NCBI GenBank assembly: GCA_947379965.1
Contig: CANCPC010000002.1
Span: 31,091-95,090, forward strand
Direction: 5' to 3'
DNA: 64,000 bases
Origin: Flavobacteriaceae bacterium
GTDB taxonomy: Bacteria > Bacteroidota > Bacteroidia > Flavobacteriales > Flavobacteriaceae
The position numbers and the translations under genes are program-made. Below the pieces are notes generated by a model. The model did no database searches, had not been told where the DNA came from, and saw only the letters and a list, made by a program, of their open reading frames with translations. Positions 39,328 to 49,709 of this stretch are shown here, piece after piece (position 1 is the first letter of the stretch; the number at the start of each line of letters is the position of its first letter).

Positions 39328-39352
39328 CGTCATTGCAAGGATCGAAACAATC
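39328..39352. repeat. CGTCATTGC..GAAACAATC repeat unit
   Basis: A 25-base sequence that matches, with a few changes, the widespread bacterial intergenic repeat CGTCATTGCGAGGA..GAAGCAATC. It directly abuts the dispersed element copy B. Confidence 0.6.
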
Positions 39353-39434
39353 AGGAGCTATTTCCAGCTATACGCTCCAATCTTTTCTTTTTTTGAAGCA
39401 AAAAAGAAAAGGATTTCCACTTCTATCTGGGCTA
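39353..39434 (+). repeat. Dispersed intergenic element, copy B
   Basis: About 82 bases with the same ends as copy A at 32328 (AGGAGCTA-TTCC at the left; GGAT..C..TTC.ATC.GGGCTA at the right). The centre is a 12-bp stem CTTTTCTTTTTT / AAAAAAGAAAAG, unrelated in sequence to the copy A stem. It lies between the converging rng and tadA genes. Confidence 0.85.
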
Positions 39435-39454
39435 AGGAATTTGTTTATAAATAA

Positions 39455-39898
39455 CTATTTTCTTTTCTTAGCAAAAAACCGCTTCATCAATTCCGAAGCT
39501 TCGTTTGCCAAAACACCACGAATAACGGTAGTTTTAGGATGCAATTGTGTTCCCATTTTCTCAAAACCACGATTTTCATCGCTTGCGCCAAAAACAATTT
39601 TAGAAATCTGACTCCAATACAAAGCGCCAGCGCACATTTGGCAAGGTTCCAGCGTGACATAAAGCGTACAACCCACTAAATATTTTCCGCCCAAGAAATT
39701 GGCGGCAGCAGTAATCGCTTGCATTTCGGCATGAGCCGTAACATCAACCAGCATTTCGGTAAGATTATGACCTCGGGCAATAATTTTATTATCGATGACA
39801 ATTACGGCACCAACAGGAATCTCGTCTTTTTCAAAAGCCATTTCTGCCTCTTGCAAAGCTCTTTTCATAAAATATTCGTCGGTGAAAGGGTTTTCCAT
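39455..39898 (-). CDS. tadA: tRNA-specific adenosine deaminase
   Basis: 147 residues from the ATG at 39898, which starts MENPFTDEYFMKRALQEAEM; an upstream ATG at 39946 would add 16 residues unlike the family. The zinc motifs are TAHAEM (with the catalytic Glu) and LEPCQMCAGAL. DEIPVGAVIV is also typical. It deaminates the wobble adenosine of tRNA-Arg to inosine. Length and motifs are normal. Confidence 0.93.
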   Translation of the reverse strand: MENPFTDEYFMKRALQEAEMAFEKDEIPVGAVIVIDNKIIARGHNLTEMLVDVTAHAEMQAITAAANFLGGKYLVGCTLYVTLEPCQMCAGALYWSQISKIVFGASDENRGFEKMGTQLHPKTTVIRGVLANEASELMKRFFAKKRK

Positions 39899-40022
39899 AC
39901 TAGTAGGTACTAATTTGCAAATTTCGAACTCTTTGCGAATCTTCATTTTATTTTTGTGAATCTTTGTGAAACAACTTTTTTATCGATTGTAAAAATACAA
40001 TTTCAAATCGTACATTTGCTTT

Positions 40023-41792
40023 ATGACTAATAATTTACTTCAACATATCAATAATCCAACCGATTTACGACAGCTCGATGAAGCCCAACTTCCTCAAGTT
40101 GCCCAAGAATTGCGCGATTTCATCATTGCTATTGTCGCTACAAAAGAAGGTCATTTGGGCGCAAGCCTCGGCGTTGTCGAACTCACGATCGCTTTGCATT
40201 ATGTATTCAACACACCCGAAGATTTATTAATTTGGGATGTAGGTCATCAAGCTTACGGGCATAAAATATTGACTGAACGAAGAGAAAATTTCCATACAAA
40301 TAGACAATTGGGCGGTATTTCTGGTTTCCCAAAAAGAAGTGAAAGTGTTTATGATGCTTTTGGCGTAGGCCATTCTTCCACTTCTATTTCGGCAGCTCTA
40401 GGAATGGCAATTGCATCGAATTTGAAAGGCAATTTCGAAAAACAACACATTGCAGTTATTGGCGATTCCTCCATCGCATCGGGAATGGCGTTCGAAGGAT
40501 TAAATCATGCCGGTGTTACCGATGCTAATTTATTGGTAATCCTTAACGACAACGCCATTGGAATTGATCCAAGCGTTGGGGCTTTGAAAAATTATCTCAC
40601 TGCGGTGAAAGAAGGAAAAAATCCGAAGCAAAATAATATGATCAAATCACTGAATTTTGATTATTCAGGACCCATTGACGGACACGATATTTTTGCAGTT
40701 ATCAAGGAATTAAAAAGGCTAAAAAAGGTAAAAGGACCTAAATTTCTTCACATCATTACCACAAAAGGAAAAGGTTTACAACAAGCTGAAAACGATCAAG
40801 TAAAATACCACGCGCCAGGAAAATTTGACGCCAATACAGGTGAAATTCACCCAAAATCAGAAGAAAATCTGCCTCCAAAATACCAAGATGTTTTTGGTTT
40901 AACCGTTTTAGATTTGGCCAAAGCCAATGAAAAAATTATTGGAATAACTCCCGCAATGCCATCAGGAAGTTCCTTAAAATTTATGATGGATGCTTTCCCA
41001 AAACGCGCTTTTGATGTGGGTATTGCAGAACAACACGCCGTAACATTATCGGCAGGAATGGCAACCCAAGGGATGATTGTTTACTGCAATATATATTCTA
41101 CATTTTTACAACGTGCCTATGACCAAGTCATACACGACGTGGCTTTACAAGATTTGCCAGTGATTTTTTGTTTGGATCGAGCGGGTTTAGTTGGCGAGGA
41201 CGGAGCGACACATCACGGCGTTTTCGATTTAGCTTATTTACGTTGTATTCCCAACATGATTGTGTATTCACCGTTGAATGAAATCGCGTTGAGAAACATT
41301 ATATATACCGCACAATTAGGCTTAAACCATCCTATTGCTATTCGATATCCTCGTGGACGCGGGCAAATTATAGATTGGCAAAAACCCTATGAAAAAATAG
41401 AAATTGGCATAGCAAATTGTCTACAAAAAGGCTCGAAAGTGGCAGTTTTATCAAACGGTCCTATTGGCAACAATGTAACTTTGGCCATAGCCGAAATGAA
41501 TCATCCAGAAACAATAGCTCATTATGACTTTGCTTTTGTAAAACCTTTGGACGAAAAATTATTACACCGCATTTTCGAGAATTTTGAGAATATAATCACC
41601 CTTGAAGACGGTGTTATAAAAGGCGGATTTGGAACTGCTATTCTTGAATTTTCTGCACAACATAATTACAATTCAAAGGTAAAAACCCTTGGAGTTCCTG
41701 ATGAATTTATCGAACAAGCCTCAATTGAACAACAACAACAATATTGCAAATTAGACGTTAAAAGTTTGACGACTATTTTTTCAAGCTATTAA
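40023..41792 (+). CDS. dxs: 1-deoxy-D-xylulose-5-phosphate synthase
   Basis: 589 residues, slightly shorter than E. coli Dxs (620). HLGASLGVVELTIALHYVFN, LIWDVGHQAYGHKIL and FGVGHSSTSISAALGMA are the N-terminal signatures; GDSSIASGMAFEGLNHAG plus NDNAIGIDPS bind thiamine diphosphate; DVGIAEQHAVTLSAGMA is the catalytic Glu region. TACATTTG at 40011-40018 is a good -7 element. Mevalonate-pathway genes in the same window suggest that here DXP feeds thiamine and pyridoxal phosphate synthesis rather than isoprenoids. Confidence 0.95.
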   Translation: MTNNLLQHINNPTDLRQLDEAQLPQVAQELRDFIIAIVATKEGHLGASLGVVELTIALHYVFNTPEDLLIWDVGHQAYGHKILTERRENFHTNRQLGGISGFPKRSESVYDAFGVGHSSTSISAALGMAIASNLKGNFEKQHIAVIGDSSIASGMAFEGLNHAGVTDANLLVILNDNAIGIDPSVGALKNYLTAVKEGKNPKQNNMIKSLNFDYSGPIDGHDIFAVIKELKRLKKVKGPKFLHIITTKGKGLQQAENDQVKYHAPGKFDANTGEIHPKSEENLPPKYQDVFGLTVLDLAKANEKIIGITPAMPSGSSLKFMMDAFPKRAFDVGIAEQHAVTLSAGMATQGMIVYCNIYSTFLQRAYDQVIHDVALQDLPVIFCLDRAGLVGEDGATHHGVFDLAYLRCIPNMIVYSPLNEIALRNIIYTAQLGLNHPIAIRYPRGRGQIIDWQKPYEKIEIGIANCLQKGSKVAVLSNGPIGNNVTLAIAEMNHPETIAHYDFAFVKPLDEKLLHRIFENFENIITLEDGVIKGGFGTAILEFSAQHNYNSKVKTLGVPDEFIEQASIEQQQQYCKLDVKSLTTIFSSY

Positions 41793-41830
41793 AAAGTATA
41801 TTTTTGCATTATAAACCTTGAACCCCAAGA

Positions 41831-42856
41831 ATGAAATTATTACAGTATAGCCTACTTTTCTTATTGGCAATTCTATCACTAAATTGTTATTCACAAGAAA
41901 CTATAACCTCTCCATTAATAATAGAAATTAAACCCATAACAGTACCCCAAGCAACACCTACAGGATTAGTGAGTGCAGAAATAAAATTCATAAAACTACC
42001 TAATTTATCTCACTGGACTAGAAAAAATAGAGTTGGTATTGATATGAATGAAATCTCCTTTTCGAACTGGAATGCTGGTGGAGTAAGCTCAATTTCGGGA
42101 TTGATAAAAGGGGAGTTTGTTAGAATTCATAGTCTTGAAAAAAGCAAATGGCTTAATGAATTAATAATTCGATATGGAGTAAACAAACAAGATGGTTATG
42201 AAGTAAGAAAATCAGATGATGCAATCCGATTTAACTCCACTTTTGGATATAGAAAGGACACGTTGTCAAATTGGTATCATTCAGCAAAATTCAATTTTAA
42301 CACTCAATTTTCCAATGGTTATAATTATCCAAATAAAACGGTTATTTCAAGACTCTTTGCACCCGCTTATACCTTCCTTGGAATTGGAGCTGAATATTTA
42401 GATAAAAAAAACAAACTCAATTTTTATATATCTCCATTAACTATGAAAAACACCTTAGTTTTAGACCAAAATTTAGCTAATCATGGTGACTTTGGTGTAA
42501 ATAAAGCTATTTATGACTTATCTGGAAAATTGATTTCGATAGGAACAAAATCAAAAACCGAACTTGGATTTTTGGTTACCAATTCTTATAAAAAAGAAGT
42601 TTTTAAAAACATCACTATGGAAAACCGTTTGAGTTTATATTCCGATTACATCAATAAATTTGGAAATATTGATGTAGATTGGGAATTAAAATTTGATTTG
42701 ATTGTCAATCAATATGTTAGAGCAAATGTTGGTACGCATATTGTTTATGATGATGACATAAAAACCGTTAAAGAAGTTAATAAACAACAAATAATTATGG
42801 GACCAAAAATTCAATTAAAACAAATTTTAGGGGTAGGTTTAACTTATAATTTCTAA
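41831..42856 (+). CDS. DUF3078-family outer-membrane protein
   Basis: 341 residues with a signal peptide (LLFLLAILSLNCYSQ). The segment RKNRVGIDMNEISFSNWNAG and the repeated amphipathic strands match the Bacteroidota DUF3078 family, which is predicted to form a beta-barrel. It ends in LGVGLTYNF, an aromatic-terminated barrel end. The function is unknown. It converges with dgt with only two bases between the stops. Confidence 0.85.
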   Translation: MKLLQYSLLFLLAILSLNCYSQETITSPLIIEIKPITVPQATPTGLVSAEIKFIKLPNLSHWTRKNRVGIDMNEISFSNWNAGGVSSISGLIKGEFVRIHSLEKSKWLNELIIRYGVNKQDGYEVRKSDDAIRFNSTFGYRKDTLSNWYHSAKFNFNTQFSNGYNYPNKTVISRLFAPAYTFLGIGAEYLDKKNKLNFYISPLTMKNTLVLDQNLANHGDFGVNKAIYDLSGKLISIGTKSKTELGFLVTNSYKKEVFKNITMENRLSLYSDYINKFGNIDVDWELKFDLIVNQYVRANVGTHIVYDDDIKTVKEVNKQQIIMGPKIQLKQILGVGLTYNF

Positions 42857-42858
42857 AA

Positions 42859-44205
42859 TTAGCTCGTTTTTTTACCGTTAATTGTGTCAAATATCTCTAA
42901 CGCCTTCCCATCGGTCAAAAGGGAAACATAATGACAAATATGTAAAAGTCTACTGTACAAATCTTCTTTTTCCTCATGAAATTTATCCGGCAAAATCTTC
43001 AACAATAATTGGTCATAATTGGAAGTGTTTCCGTTGAATTTATTGTTAAATGCGGTGATGAATTTGTCTAATAAAGTTTGAATAATTTGATATCCCACAA
43101 TCTCTTTTTCGACAACTTCCCGACTCTGATAAATATTTTTTACACTTAATTTTATAATGTCATTCATTTGTGCTTTGTACTTGCTTTTATCCGTAAGTGC
43201 ATAAGGGAAATTACCTTGTAGAATCACCTCTTCATTTTCGACAAAAATCTTCACAACATCGTTAATCAAACTACCAATAGCCAAAGCACGCAAATAACTA
43301 ATTCGGTCTTCTTTGGTTGATAAAGTATTGTATTTAGGAGTGTCGATACTATCTTTCACTAGTTTTATCAAATATTCTAAGGCAAAATCTTCAGAAACCA
43401 AACCAAGATTAATTCCATCTTCGAAATCGATAATTGTGTAACATATATCATCGGCAGCTTCAACTAAATAAGCCAAAGGATGTCTTTCGAAACCAATATC
43501 ATTTTTTTCTTTATTAGGAATCATTCCCAGTTCTAAGGCAACCTCTTTGAAAAAATTCTTATCTGATTGAAAGAAACCGTACTTTTTATCGGCTATGTTT
43601 TGTGTTGGCTTTTTTGGCAAACTTTCTTTTGGATATTTCATAAATGCCCCTAAAACTGCATATGTAAGTCTATTACCTCCTAAAACTCCAGGTCGATTTG
43701 CTGTTAAAACCGAGAAACCATTAGCATTACCCTCAAAATCAATCAAATCTTGCCACTCTTTGGCCGATAATTGTTCTTTGAATTGTTTTCCTTTACCAAT
43801 AGAAAAATATTCACCAATAGCTTTTTCTCCGGAATGTCCAAAAGGGGGATTTCCAATATCATGTGCCAAGGAGGCCGCAGCCACAATTGCTCCAAAATCA
43901 TTCGCTTGAAATCCGTGAACTTCTTTTAAATGGGGGTGTTTCTCAATAATTTTCTTACCTACTAATCGACCAATAGAACGACCCACAACTGATACTTCTA
44001 AACTGTGCGTTAATCTCGTGTGCACAAAATCAGTTTTCGAAAGCGGGATAACCTGTGTTTTATCTTGTAAACTACGAAATGCCGACGAGAAAATGATTCG
44101 GTCATAATCTACCTCAAAACCCAAACGAGTGTCGTCTTGCTCTATTCGTAATCGCTTTCCTGTGTCGCCTTGACGGCGTAGTGATAAAAGTTGTTCCCAG
44201 TTCAT
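42859..44205 (-). CDS. dgt: dGTP triphosphohydrolase
   Basis: 448 residues, consistent with the family. LRIEQDDTRLGFEVDYDRII, the first His motif RLTHSLEVSVVGRSIG, the HD motif ASLAHDIGNPPFGHSGEKAI and AADDICYTIIDFEDGI (the last metal ligands) are all present. It removes triphosphate from dGTP and thereby influences dNTP pools; ribonucleotide reductase genes lie nearby on the same strand. Confidence 0.95.
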   Translation of the reverse strand: MNWEQLLSLRRQGDTGKRLRIEQDDTRLGFEVDYDRIIFSSAFRSLQDKTQVIPLSKTDFVHTRLTHSLEVSVVGRSIGRLVGKKIIEKHPHLKEVHGFQANDFGAIVAAASLAHDIGNPPFGHSGEKAIGEYFSIGKGKQFKEQLSAKEWQDLIDFEGNANGFSVLTANRPGVLGGNRLTYAVLGAFMKYPKESLPKKPTQNIADKKYGFFQSDKNFFKEVALELGMIPNKEKNDIGFERHPLAYLVEAADDICYTIIDFEDGINLGLVSEDFALEYLIKLVKDSIDTPKYNTLSTKEDRISYLRALAIGSLINDVVKIFVENEEVILQGNFPYALTDKSKYKAQMNDIIKLSVKNIYQSREVVEKEIVGYQIIQTLLDKFITAFNNKFNGNTSNYDQLLLKILPDKFHEEKEDLYSRLLHICHYVSLLTDGKALEIFDTINGKKTS

Positions 44206-44263
44206 GGTTGTCTATTGGATTTTTTTTAGAATAAGCGAATATAAAGAAAAAAGGATTTGTTTA

Positions 44264-44293
44264 AAATAAAAACAACCATCAAAATGACGGCTG
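44264..44293 (-). terminator. Terminator of the RDD gene
   Basis: On the minus strand CAGCCGTC pairs with GATGGTTG (two G-U pairs) around ATTTT, followed by TTTTT. It closely resembles the hairpin after nrdA. Confidence 0.7.
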
Positions 44294-44316
44294 ATTCTCT
44301 ATCTTTTTGATTTCTT

Positions 44317-44796
44317 TCAAGGAAAAAATACAAATCCCTTTTTTTGGTTGAACTCCTGTTTTCGAACTACATAAGTATCCGAAAACAAATCGTGTAAACC
44401 ACGGACATTAACCCCTAAAAAAGTAAGACATTCAACAGGAATAAACCGAGTTAAAGTTCGTATCAAAATCGCATTAAAACTTGGTTTTAGTCCCTCTTTT
44501 GTGATTACAATTGTTTTAGAAAAGTATTTAGCAAAGGTTCTAGAGAAATACATTTCGGTTAGAAAGTAGTATAAAAACATAATGATAATCCAAAAAGATA
44601 TTTTTTCGTAAGTAGTTGTAGATTCCGCCCAATTGGACAAAGCGTAAATTCCGCTTATTTCACCAATAATAATTACGGTTGTTCCAACAGCAATCCATAG
44701 GACATAAATAATCAAAAAGTCGAGAATAAAATTCATAAAACGTTGCGCTCGAGAAGCAACTAAATCATCTGTAATCGTAAATTTATTATTTTCCAT
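44317..44796 (-). CDS. RDD-family membrane protein
   Basis: 159 residues. RAQRFMNFILDFLIIYVLW is a typical RDD opening (Arg, Asp, Asp), followed by further hydrophobic helices and SKTIVITKEGLKPSFNAILI and RFIPVECLTFL. RDD proteins are small integral membrane proteins; a few have been linked to ion exchange, but most are uncharacterised. It stands alone between dgt and nrdA. Confidence 0.88.
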   Translation of the reverse strand: MENNKFTITDDLVASRAQRFMNFILDFLIIYVLWIAVGTTVIIIGEISGIYALSNWAESTTTYEKISFWIIIMFLYYFLTEMYFSRTFAKYFSKTIVITKEGLKPSFNAILIRTLTRFIPVECLTFLGVNVRGLHDLFSDTYVVRKQEFNQKKGFVFFP

Positions 44797-44990
44797 TTTT
44801 GAAGTATTTTCATATTATTAAAATACATGTTGAAGTGATAACCTACTCAAATATAGTGAATTATTTTCAGAATTATCTCTTTATAATTATAGAATCTGAC
44901 CTAGATTACTTCACTTAACTTTTATTTTTATTGGAGTTCAATGAACTTCGTTTGAAGCAAAATAAAATAATGGAAAGCGGAATTATCTCC

Positions 44991-45019
44991 AAAAAAAACA
45001 GCCATCATTACGACGGCTG
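44991..45019 (-). terminator. Terminator of nrdA
   Basis: On the minus strand CAGCCGTC / GATGGCTG (one G-U pair) around GTAAT, followed by eight T. Confidence 0.82.
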
Positions 45020-45047
45020 AATTATTTAATTAAAAAAAATTAATGGA

Positions 45048-47474
45048 TTAAGACCCACACATTTCGCAATCTTCAGGTCCTGCATTTCTAGCCAATTCAA
45101 TCATTGCTTTATATTCTTCGGCAGATATTTCGACAGTATCATCTAAAACTGCAATAGGTTGTAACGCTTGTGGTGCTTGTTCTTTAACTTCAATTGGTTC
45201 AGCTTTTTTGTCGTTATTCAAGGTAAATTTAATCGCATCAACTGCTGATTTAGTTCTTAAATAATACATTCCTGTTTTCAATCCGGATTGCCAAGCGTAG
45301 AAGTGCATCGAGGTTAATTTAGAATAATTAGCATCTTGCATAAACAAATTTAACGATTGTGATTGATCTACAAAATAACCTCGTTGGCGTGACATATCAA
45401 TGATATCTTTCATTGACATTTCCCAAACCGTTTTGTACAATTCTTTCAAATCCTGAGGGATTGCAAGATCTTGAACCGAACCATTATTTCGCATTAATTC
45501 TTGTTTTAAAGTTTCGTTCCACAAACCAAGTTTTACTAAATCTTCAAGTAAATGCTTGTTTACTACGATAAACTCGCCCGAGAGCACACGTCTTGTGTAA
45601 ATGTTTGAAGTATATGGTTCGAAAGCTTCATTGTTACCTAAAATTTGAGAAGTCGAAGCTGTAGGCATTGGCGCTACCAAAAGTGAATTACGAACACCAT
45701 TTTTCATCACTTCTTTTCTCAACGAACTCCAATCCCAACGACCAGAAAGCTCTTCATCTTTTAATCCCCAAAGATTGTGTTGAAATTCTCCTTGTGAAAT
45801 TGGCGAACCTTCAAAAGAAGAATACGGTCCTTCTTCTTTTGCCATCTCCATCGAAGCAGTTACCGCAGCAAAGTATAGAGTTTCGAAAATTTCTTGATTT
45901 AATTTTTTAGCTTCATCACTTGTAAAAGGCAAGCGTAACATAATAAAGGCATCTGCTAAACCTTGAACTCCAAGGCCAACCGGGCGATGACGCATATTTG
46001 AATTTTGAGCTTCAACAACAGGATAATAGTTTCTATCGATTACTTTGTTCAAGTTTCTTGTAACTCGTTTGGTAACATTGAACAATAATTGGTGGTCAAA
46101 TTTCCCGTTTTCCACAAACATTGGTAATGAAATAGAGGCTAGATTACAAACAGCAATTTCATCTTTAGACGTATATTCCATAATCTCAGTACACAAATTC
46201 GACGAACGAATAGTCCCAAGATTTTTCTGGTTCGATTTTCTGTTGGCTGCATCTTTATACAACATATAGGGAGTTCCGGTTTCGATTTGAGATTCCAGAA
46301 TCTTCTCCCATAATTCTCGTGCTTTAATTGTTTTACGTCCTTTTCCACGAGTTTCATAATCTAGATACAAAGCTTCGAACTCGTCACCATAAACATCATA
46401 CAATCCAGGACATTCATTAGGACACATAAGCGTCCAAGTAGTATCATCTTGTACACGTTTCATGAATAAATCCGATGTCCACATAGCAAAGAATAAATCT
46501 CTAGCACGCATTTCTTCTTTTCCGGTATTCTTTTTCAGATCTAAGAATTCGAAAATATCGGCATGCCAAGTTTCAATATAGATCGCAAAACTTCCTTTAC
46601 GTTTTCCGCCACCTTGATCTACATAACGAGCAGTATCATTAAAAACTCTCAACATTGGCACTATCCCGTTCGATGTTCCGTTTGTACCACGAATATAAGA
46701 ACCTGTTGCACGAACATTGTGAATAGAAAGTCCTATTCCACCTGCTGATTGGGAAATTTTAGCGGTTTGTTTCAAGGTGTCATAAATTCCATCAATACTG
46801 TCGTCTTGCATTGCCAATAGAAAACAAGACGACATTTGTGGCTTTGGAGTTCCCGCATTGAATAATGTTGGCGTTGCATGGGTAAAGAATTTTTTCGACA
46901 TTAAGTCGTATGTTTCTATAACCGAATCTAAATCGCCTAAGTGAATACCAACCGAAACACGCATCAACATGTGTTGCGGACGTTCTACAATTTTTCCGTT
47001 TATTCTCAATAAATACGATCTTTCTAATGTTTTGAAACCAAAATAATCATAGTTGAAATCACGAGTATAAATTACATGCGAATCTAAGAATTCGGCATTT
47101 TCCATGATCACTTTATGCACCTCTGACGAAAGTAATGGTGCTTCCTGTCCATTTCTTGGATTCACATAATGAAACATTTCATTCATGGTTTCCGAGAATG
47201 ATTTTTTGGTATTTGAATGTAAGTTAGAAATTGCAATTCGGGCTGCCAATTGCGCATAATCGGGATGCGAAATGGTCATTGATGCCGCGGTTTCGGCTGC
47301 TAGATTGTCTAATTCTGAAGTCGAAACCCCGTCATACAAACCTTCAATTACACGCATGGCTACTTTTACTGGATCTACTAAACTGTTCAATCCGTAACAT
47401 AATTTTTTAATTCTATCCGTAATCTTATCAAACATTACTGGCTCTTTATGACCATCTCTTTTTACTACATACAT
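45048..47474 (-). CDS. nrdA: Ribonucleoside-diphosphate reductase, alpha subunit
   Basis: 808 residues. The N-terminal ATP-cone ([18 protein letters not shown]) is followed by the barrel with [26 protein letters not shown] (NxCxE radical and cysteine site), ATASTSQ-type [16 protein letters not shown], and a C-terminal redox pair CEMCGS. Class Ia. It reduces ribonucleoside diphosphates with NrdB, encoded 173 bases upstream on the same strand. No intein or insertion is seen. Confidence 0.96.
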   Translation of the reverse strand: MYVVKRDGHKEPVMFDKITDRIKKLCYGLNSLVDPVKVAMRVIEGLYDGVSTSELDNLAAETAASMTISHPDYAQLAARIAISNLHSNTKKSFSETMNEMFHYVNPRNGQEAPLLSSEVHKVIMENAEFLDSHVIYTRDFNYDYFGFKTLERSYLLRINGKIVERPQHMLMRVSVGIHLGDLDSVIETYDLMSKKFFTHATPTLFNAGTPKPQMSSCFLLAMQDDSIDGIYDTLKQTAKISQSAGGIGLSIHNVRATGSYIRGTNGTSNGIVPMLRVFNDTARYVDQGGGKRKGSFAIYIETWHADIFEFLDLKKNTGKEEMRARDLFFAMWTSDLFMKRVQDDTTWTLMCPNECPGLYDVYGDEFEALYLDYETRGKGRKTIKARELWEKILESQIETGTPYMLYKDAANRKSNQKNLGTIRSSNLCTEIMEYTSKDEIAVCNLASISLPMFVENGKFDHQLLFNVTKRVTRNLNKVIDRNYYPVVEAQNSNMRHRPVGLGVQGLADAFIMLRLPFTSDEAKKLNQEIFETLYFAAVTASMEMAKEEGPYSSFEGSPISQGEFQHNLWGLKDEELSGRWDWSSLRKEVMKNGVRNSLLVAPMPTASTSQILGNNEAFEPYTSNIYTRRVLSGEFIVVNKHLLEDLVKLGLWNETLKQELMRNNGSVQDLAIPQDLKELYKTVWEMSMKDIIDMSRQRGYFVDQSQSLNLFMQDANYSKLTSMHFYAWQSGLKTGMYYLRTKSAVDAIKFTLNNDKKAEPIEVKEQAPQALQPIAVLDDTVEISAEEYKAMIELARNAGPEDCEMCGS

Positions 47475-47647
47475 ACGGTTAATTGTTTTTTAAAATAGAC
47501 AATCCCTTCTCTATTTTGGTTTATTTGTGTTTGCTTTTGGGAAACTAATCCCGGTATTTATTGTTTTTTGCCGCTAAGGCACAAAGTTTATTTAACTAAA
47601 GCATTTGTATTTTTACAAGAAAATAAAATAAGCCTTTTGACAAAAAA

Positions 47648-48625
47648 TCAAAAATCAGCGTCAAAGCTAATTTTCTGAGCGTCAGAATCAGTATTCATAA
47701 CACCCGTTTTTTGATACTCGCCCACTTTCTTTTCAAAGAAATTTGTTTTTCCTTGAAGCGAAATCATATCCATAAAATCAAAAGGATTTGGAGTATTATA
47801 TTCTCTTTCACAACCTAATTCCACTAATAATCTATCCGTTACAAACTCTAAATATTGTGTCATTAAAACCGCATTCATTCCTATTAAACTTACCGGAATC
47901 GACTCTGTTATGAATTCTCTTTCAATATCTAATGCTTCAACGATAATTTCTCTAATACGCGCTTTTGAAACTTTATGTTTCAGATGATGATTATGCAAAT
48001 GAACTGCAAAATCACAGTGTACCCCTTCATCCCGAGAAATTAATTCGTTCGAAAAGGTTAGACCTGGCATTAAACCACGTTTTTTCAACCAAAAAATAGA
48101 GCAAAAACTTCCAGAGAAGAAAATACCTTCTACTGCTGAAAAAGCAATTAATCTTTCTGCAAAAGATTCCGATTCAATCCATTTCAATGCCCATTCGGCT
48201 TTTTTCTTAATTGCCGGGAAAACTTCGATTGCTGTAAACAACTCCTCTTTTTCAACTTCGTCTTTTACATAGGTGTCTATTAAAAGCGAATAGGTTTCGC
48301 TATGAATGTTTTCCATCATAATTTGAAAACCATAGAAAAATTTTGCTTCGGCATATTGCACTTCATTAATAAAGTTTTGAGCTAAATTCTCATTTACAAT
48401 ACCATCCGAAGCGGCGAAAAAAGCAAGAATATGTTTTACAAAATATTTCTCATCTTCACTTAATTTATTGTTCCAATCATTCAAATCTTGGGCCAAATCT
48501 ATTTCTTCAGCTGTCCAAATACTAGCTTCTGTTTTCTTATAAAACTCCCAAATATCTTGATGTTTGATTGGAAAAATTACGAAACGATTTTTATTTTCTT
48601 GTAAAATTGGTTCAATTTGTGACAT
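47648..48625 (-). CDS. nrdB: Ribonucleoside-diphosphate reductase, beta subunit
   Basis: 325 residues. The segment [18 protein letters not shown] and the radical-site stretch [20 protein letters not shown] closely resemble eukaryotic R2, in which the Tyr of FYGFQ carries the radical; it is present here. [19 protein letters not shown] and [16 protein letters not shown] supply the di-iron ligands. It is shorter than eukaryotic R2 because the N-terminal extension is missing. It is transcribed with or just before nrdA. Confidence 0.96.
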   Translation of the reverse strand: MSQIEPILQENKNRFVIFPIKHQDIWEFYKKTEASIWTAEEIDLAQDLNDWNNKLSEDEKYFVKHILAFFAASDGIVNENLAQNFINEVQYAEAKFFYGFQIMMENIHSETYSLLIDTYVKDEVEKEELFTAIEVFPAIKKKAEWALKWIESESFAERLIAFSAVEGIFFSGSFCSIFWLKKRGLMPGLTFSNELISRDEGVHCDFAVHLHNHHLKHKVSKARIREIIVEALDIEREFITESIPVSLIGMNAVLMTQYLEFVTDRLLVELGCEREYNTPNPFDFMDMISLQGKTNFFEKKVGEYQKTGVMNTDSDAQKISFDADF

Positions 48626-48889
48626 TGTTGTTGTTTGTTATTTTAAAATTTCAACGAATTTTTAATTTTTTGTAGATTACAAAGATTGTGAATTCTTGCG
48701 GTTATTAAAAGCCAAACTTATTCACAATCGGCTTTAGTTTTTAACAAATACTTAAGATTGGAATATTTTTCATACAATTTTTAAGTCGCTGATTTGTAGT
48801 GTTTTAAAAACAAAAAACGCCTTAAAGCGCTGTAAAATATAGGATTTAAAAAATAAGTAAGAAGGGAATTGAATATTTTTTTAAAAAAA

Positions 48890-49456
48890 TTATTTTTTTA
48901 ATTCTTGAGCAACTTTTTCAAGCTCTAAATACCAGTCTTCACCAAATCTTCTCACAAGCGCTTCTTTGACAAATTTGTATACCGGAACCTCGAGTTCTTT
49001 GCCTAAAGAACAGGCATCGCTGCAAATTTCCCACTTGTCATAATTAACGGCGGCGAACTCGGTAAAATCTTTAATTCGTATCGGATATAAATGACAGGAA
49101 ACAGGTTTTTTCCAGTCGACTTCTCCTTGATTATAAGCTTGCTCAATACCGCAAAGTGCCGTTTTCCCGTCATAGATAACGTAAGCACAATCTTTATTGT
49201 CAATCAAAGGAGTTTCAAGATCGCCATCGGTGCCTTTTGTCCAAGTTCCTTGTGCCTCTATAGCGGCAATTCCTTCTTTGCGTAAAAAAGGTTTAACTTT
49301 TGGATAAATGGCTTCCATAATTTTAGTTTCGGCTTCACTCAATGGAGCGCCAGCATCTCCATCTACGCAACACGCACCTTTGCAAGCTGATAAATTACAA
49401 ACAAATTCTTTTTCGAGAATATCTTCCGATATGATGGTTTTTCCTATTTGAAACAT
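48890..49456 (-). CDS. DUF3109 family cysteine-rich protein
   Basis: 188 residues from the ATG at 49456, giving MFQIGKTIISEDILEKEFVC; the frame extends 26 residues upstream, but that segment is unlike the family. Cysteines are clustered as CNLSACKGACCVDGDAGAPL, and later DCAYV, ALCG, PVSCHLYP and ICSDAC, which suggests a metal or iron-sulfur site. The function is unknown. It lies 264 bases beyond nrdB. Confidence 0.85.
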   Translation of the reverse strand: MFQIGKTIISEDILEKEFVCNLSACKGACCVDGDAGAPLSEAETKIMEAIYPKVKPFLRKEGIAAIEAQGTWTKGTDGDLETPLIDNKDCAYVIYDGKTALCGIEQAYNQGEVDWKKPVSCHLYPIRIKDFTEFAAVNYDKWEICSDACSLGKELEVPVYKFVKEALVRRFGEDWYLELEKVAQELKK

Positions 49457-49709
49457 CTTGCAAAGATACTTTTCAATTCTGAATTTAAAAAGGGAATTTT
49501 TGTGTTTTTTGATATAAAATTGACTCAATTTCATTTATTTCACAAACTTCAATTAATAATATAGTGTGATATAGAATAGGATTTATAAGAAGTCTAAAAT
49601 TACTTATAAATTCATTATTTTTTGAATATTAAAATGTGTAAAAGTAATACCCCAATATCACAATTAACCATTTAGAATTTAATACTTTTGTTTTTCAATA
49701 AATCCCCTT

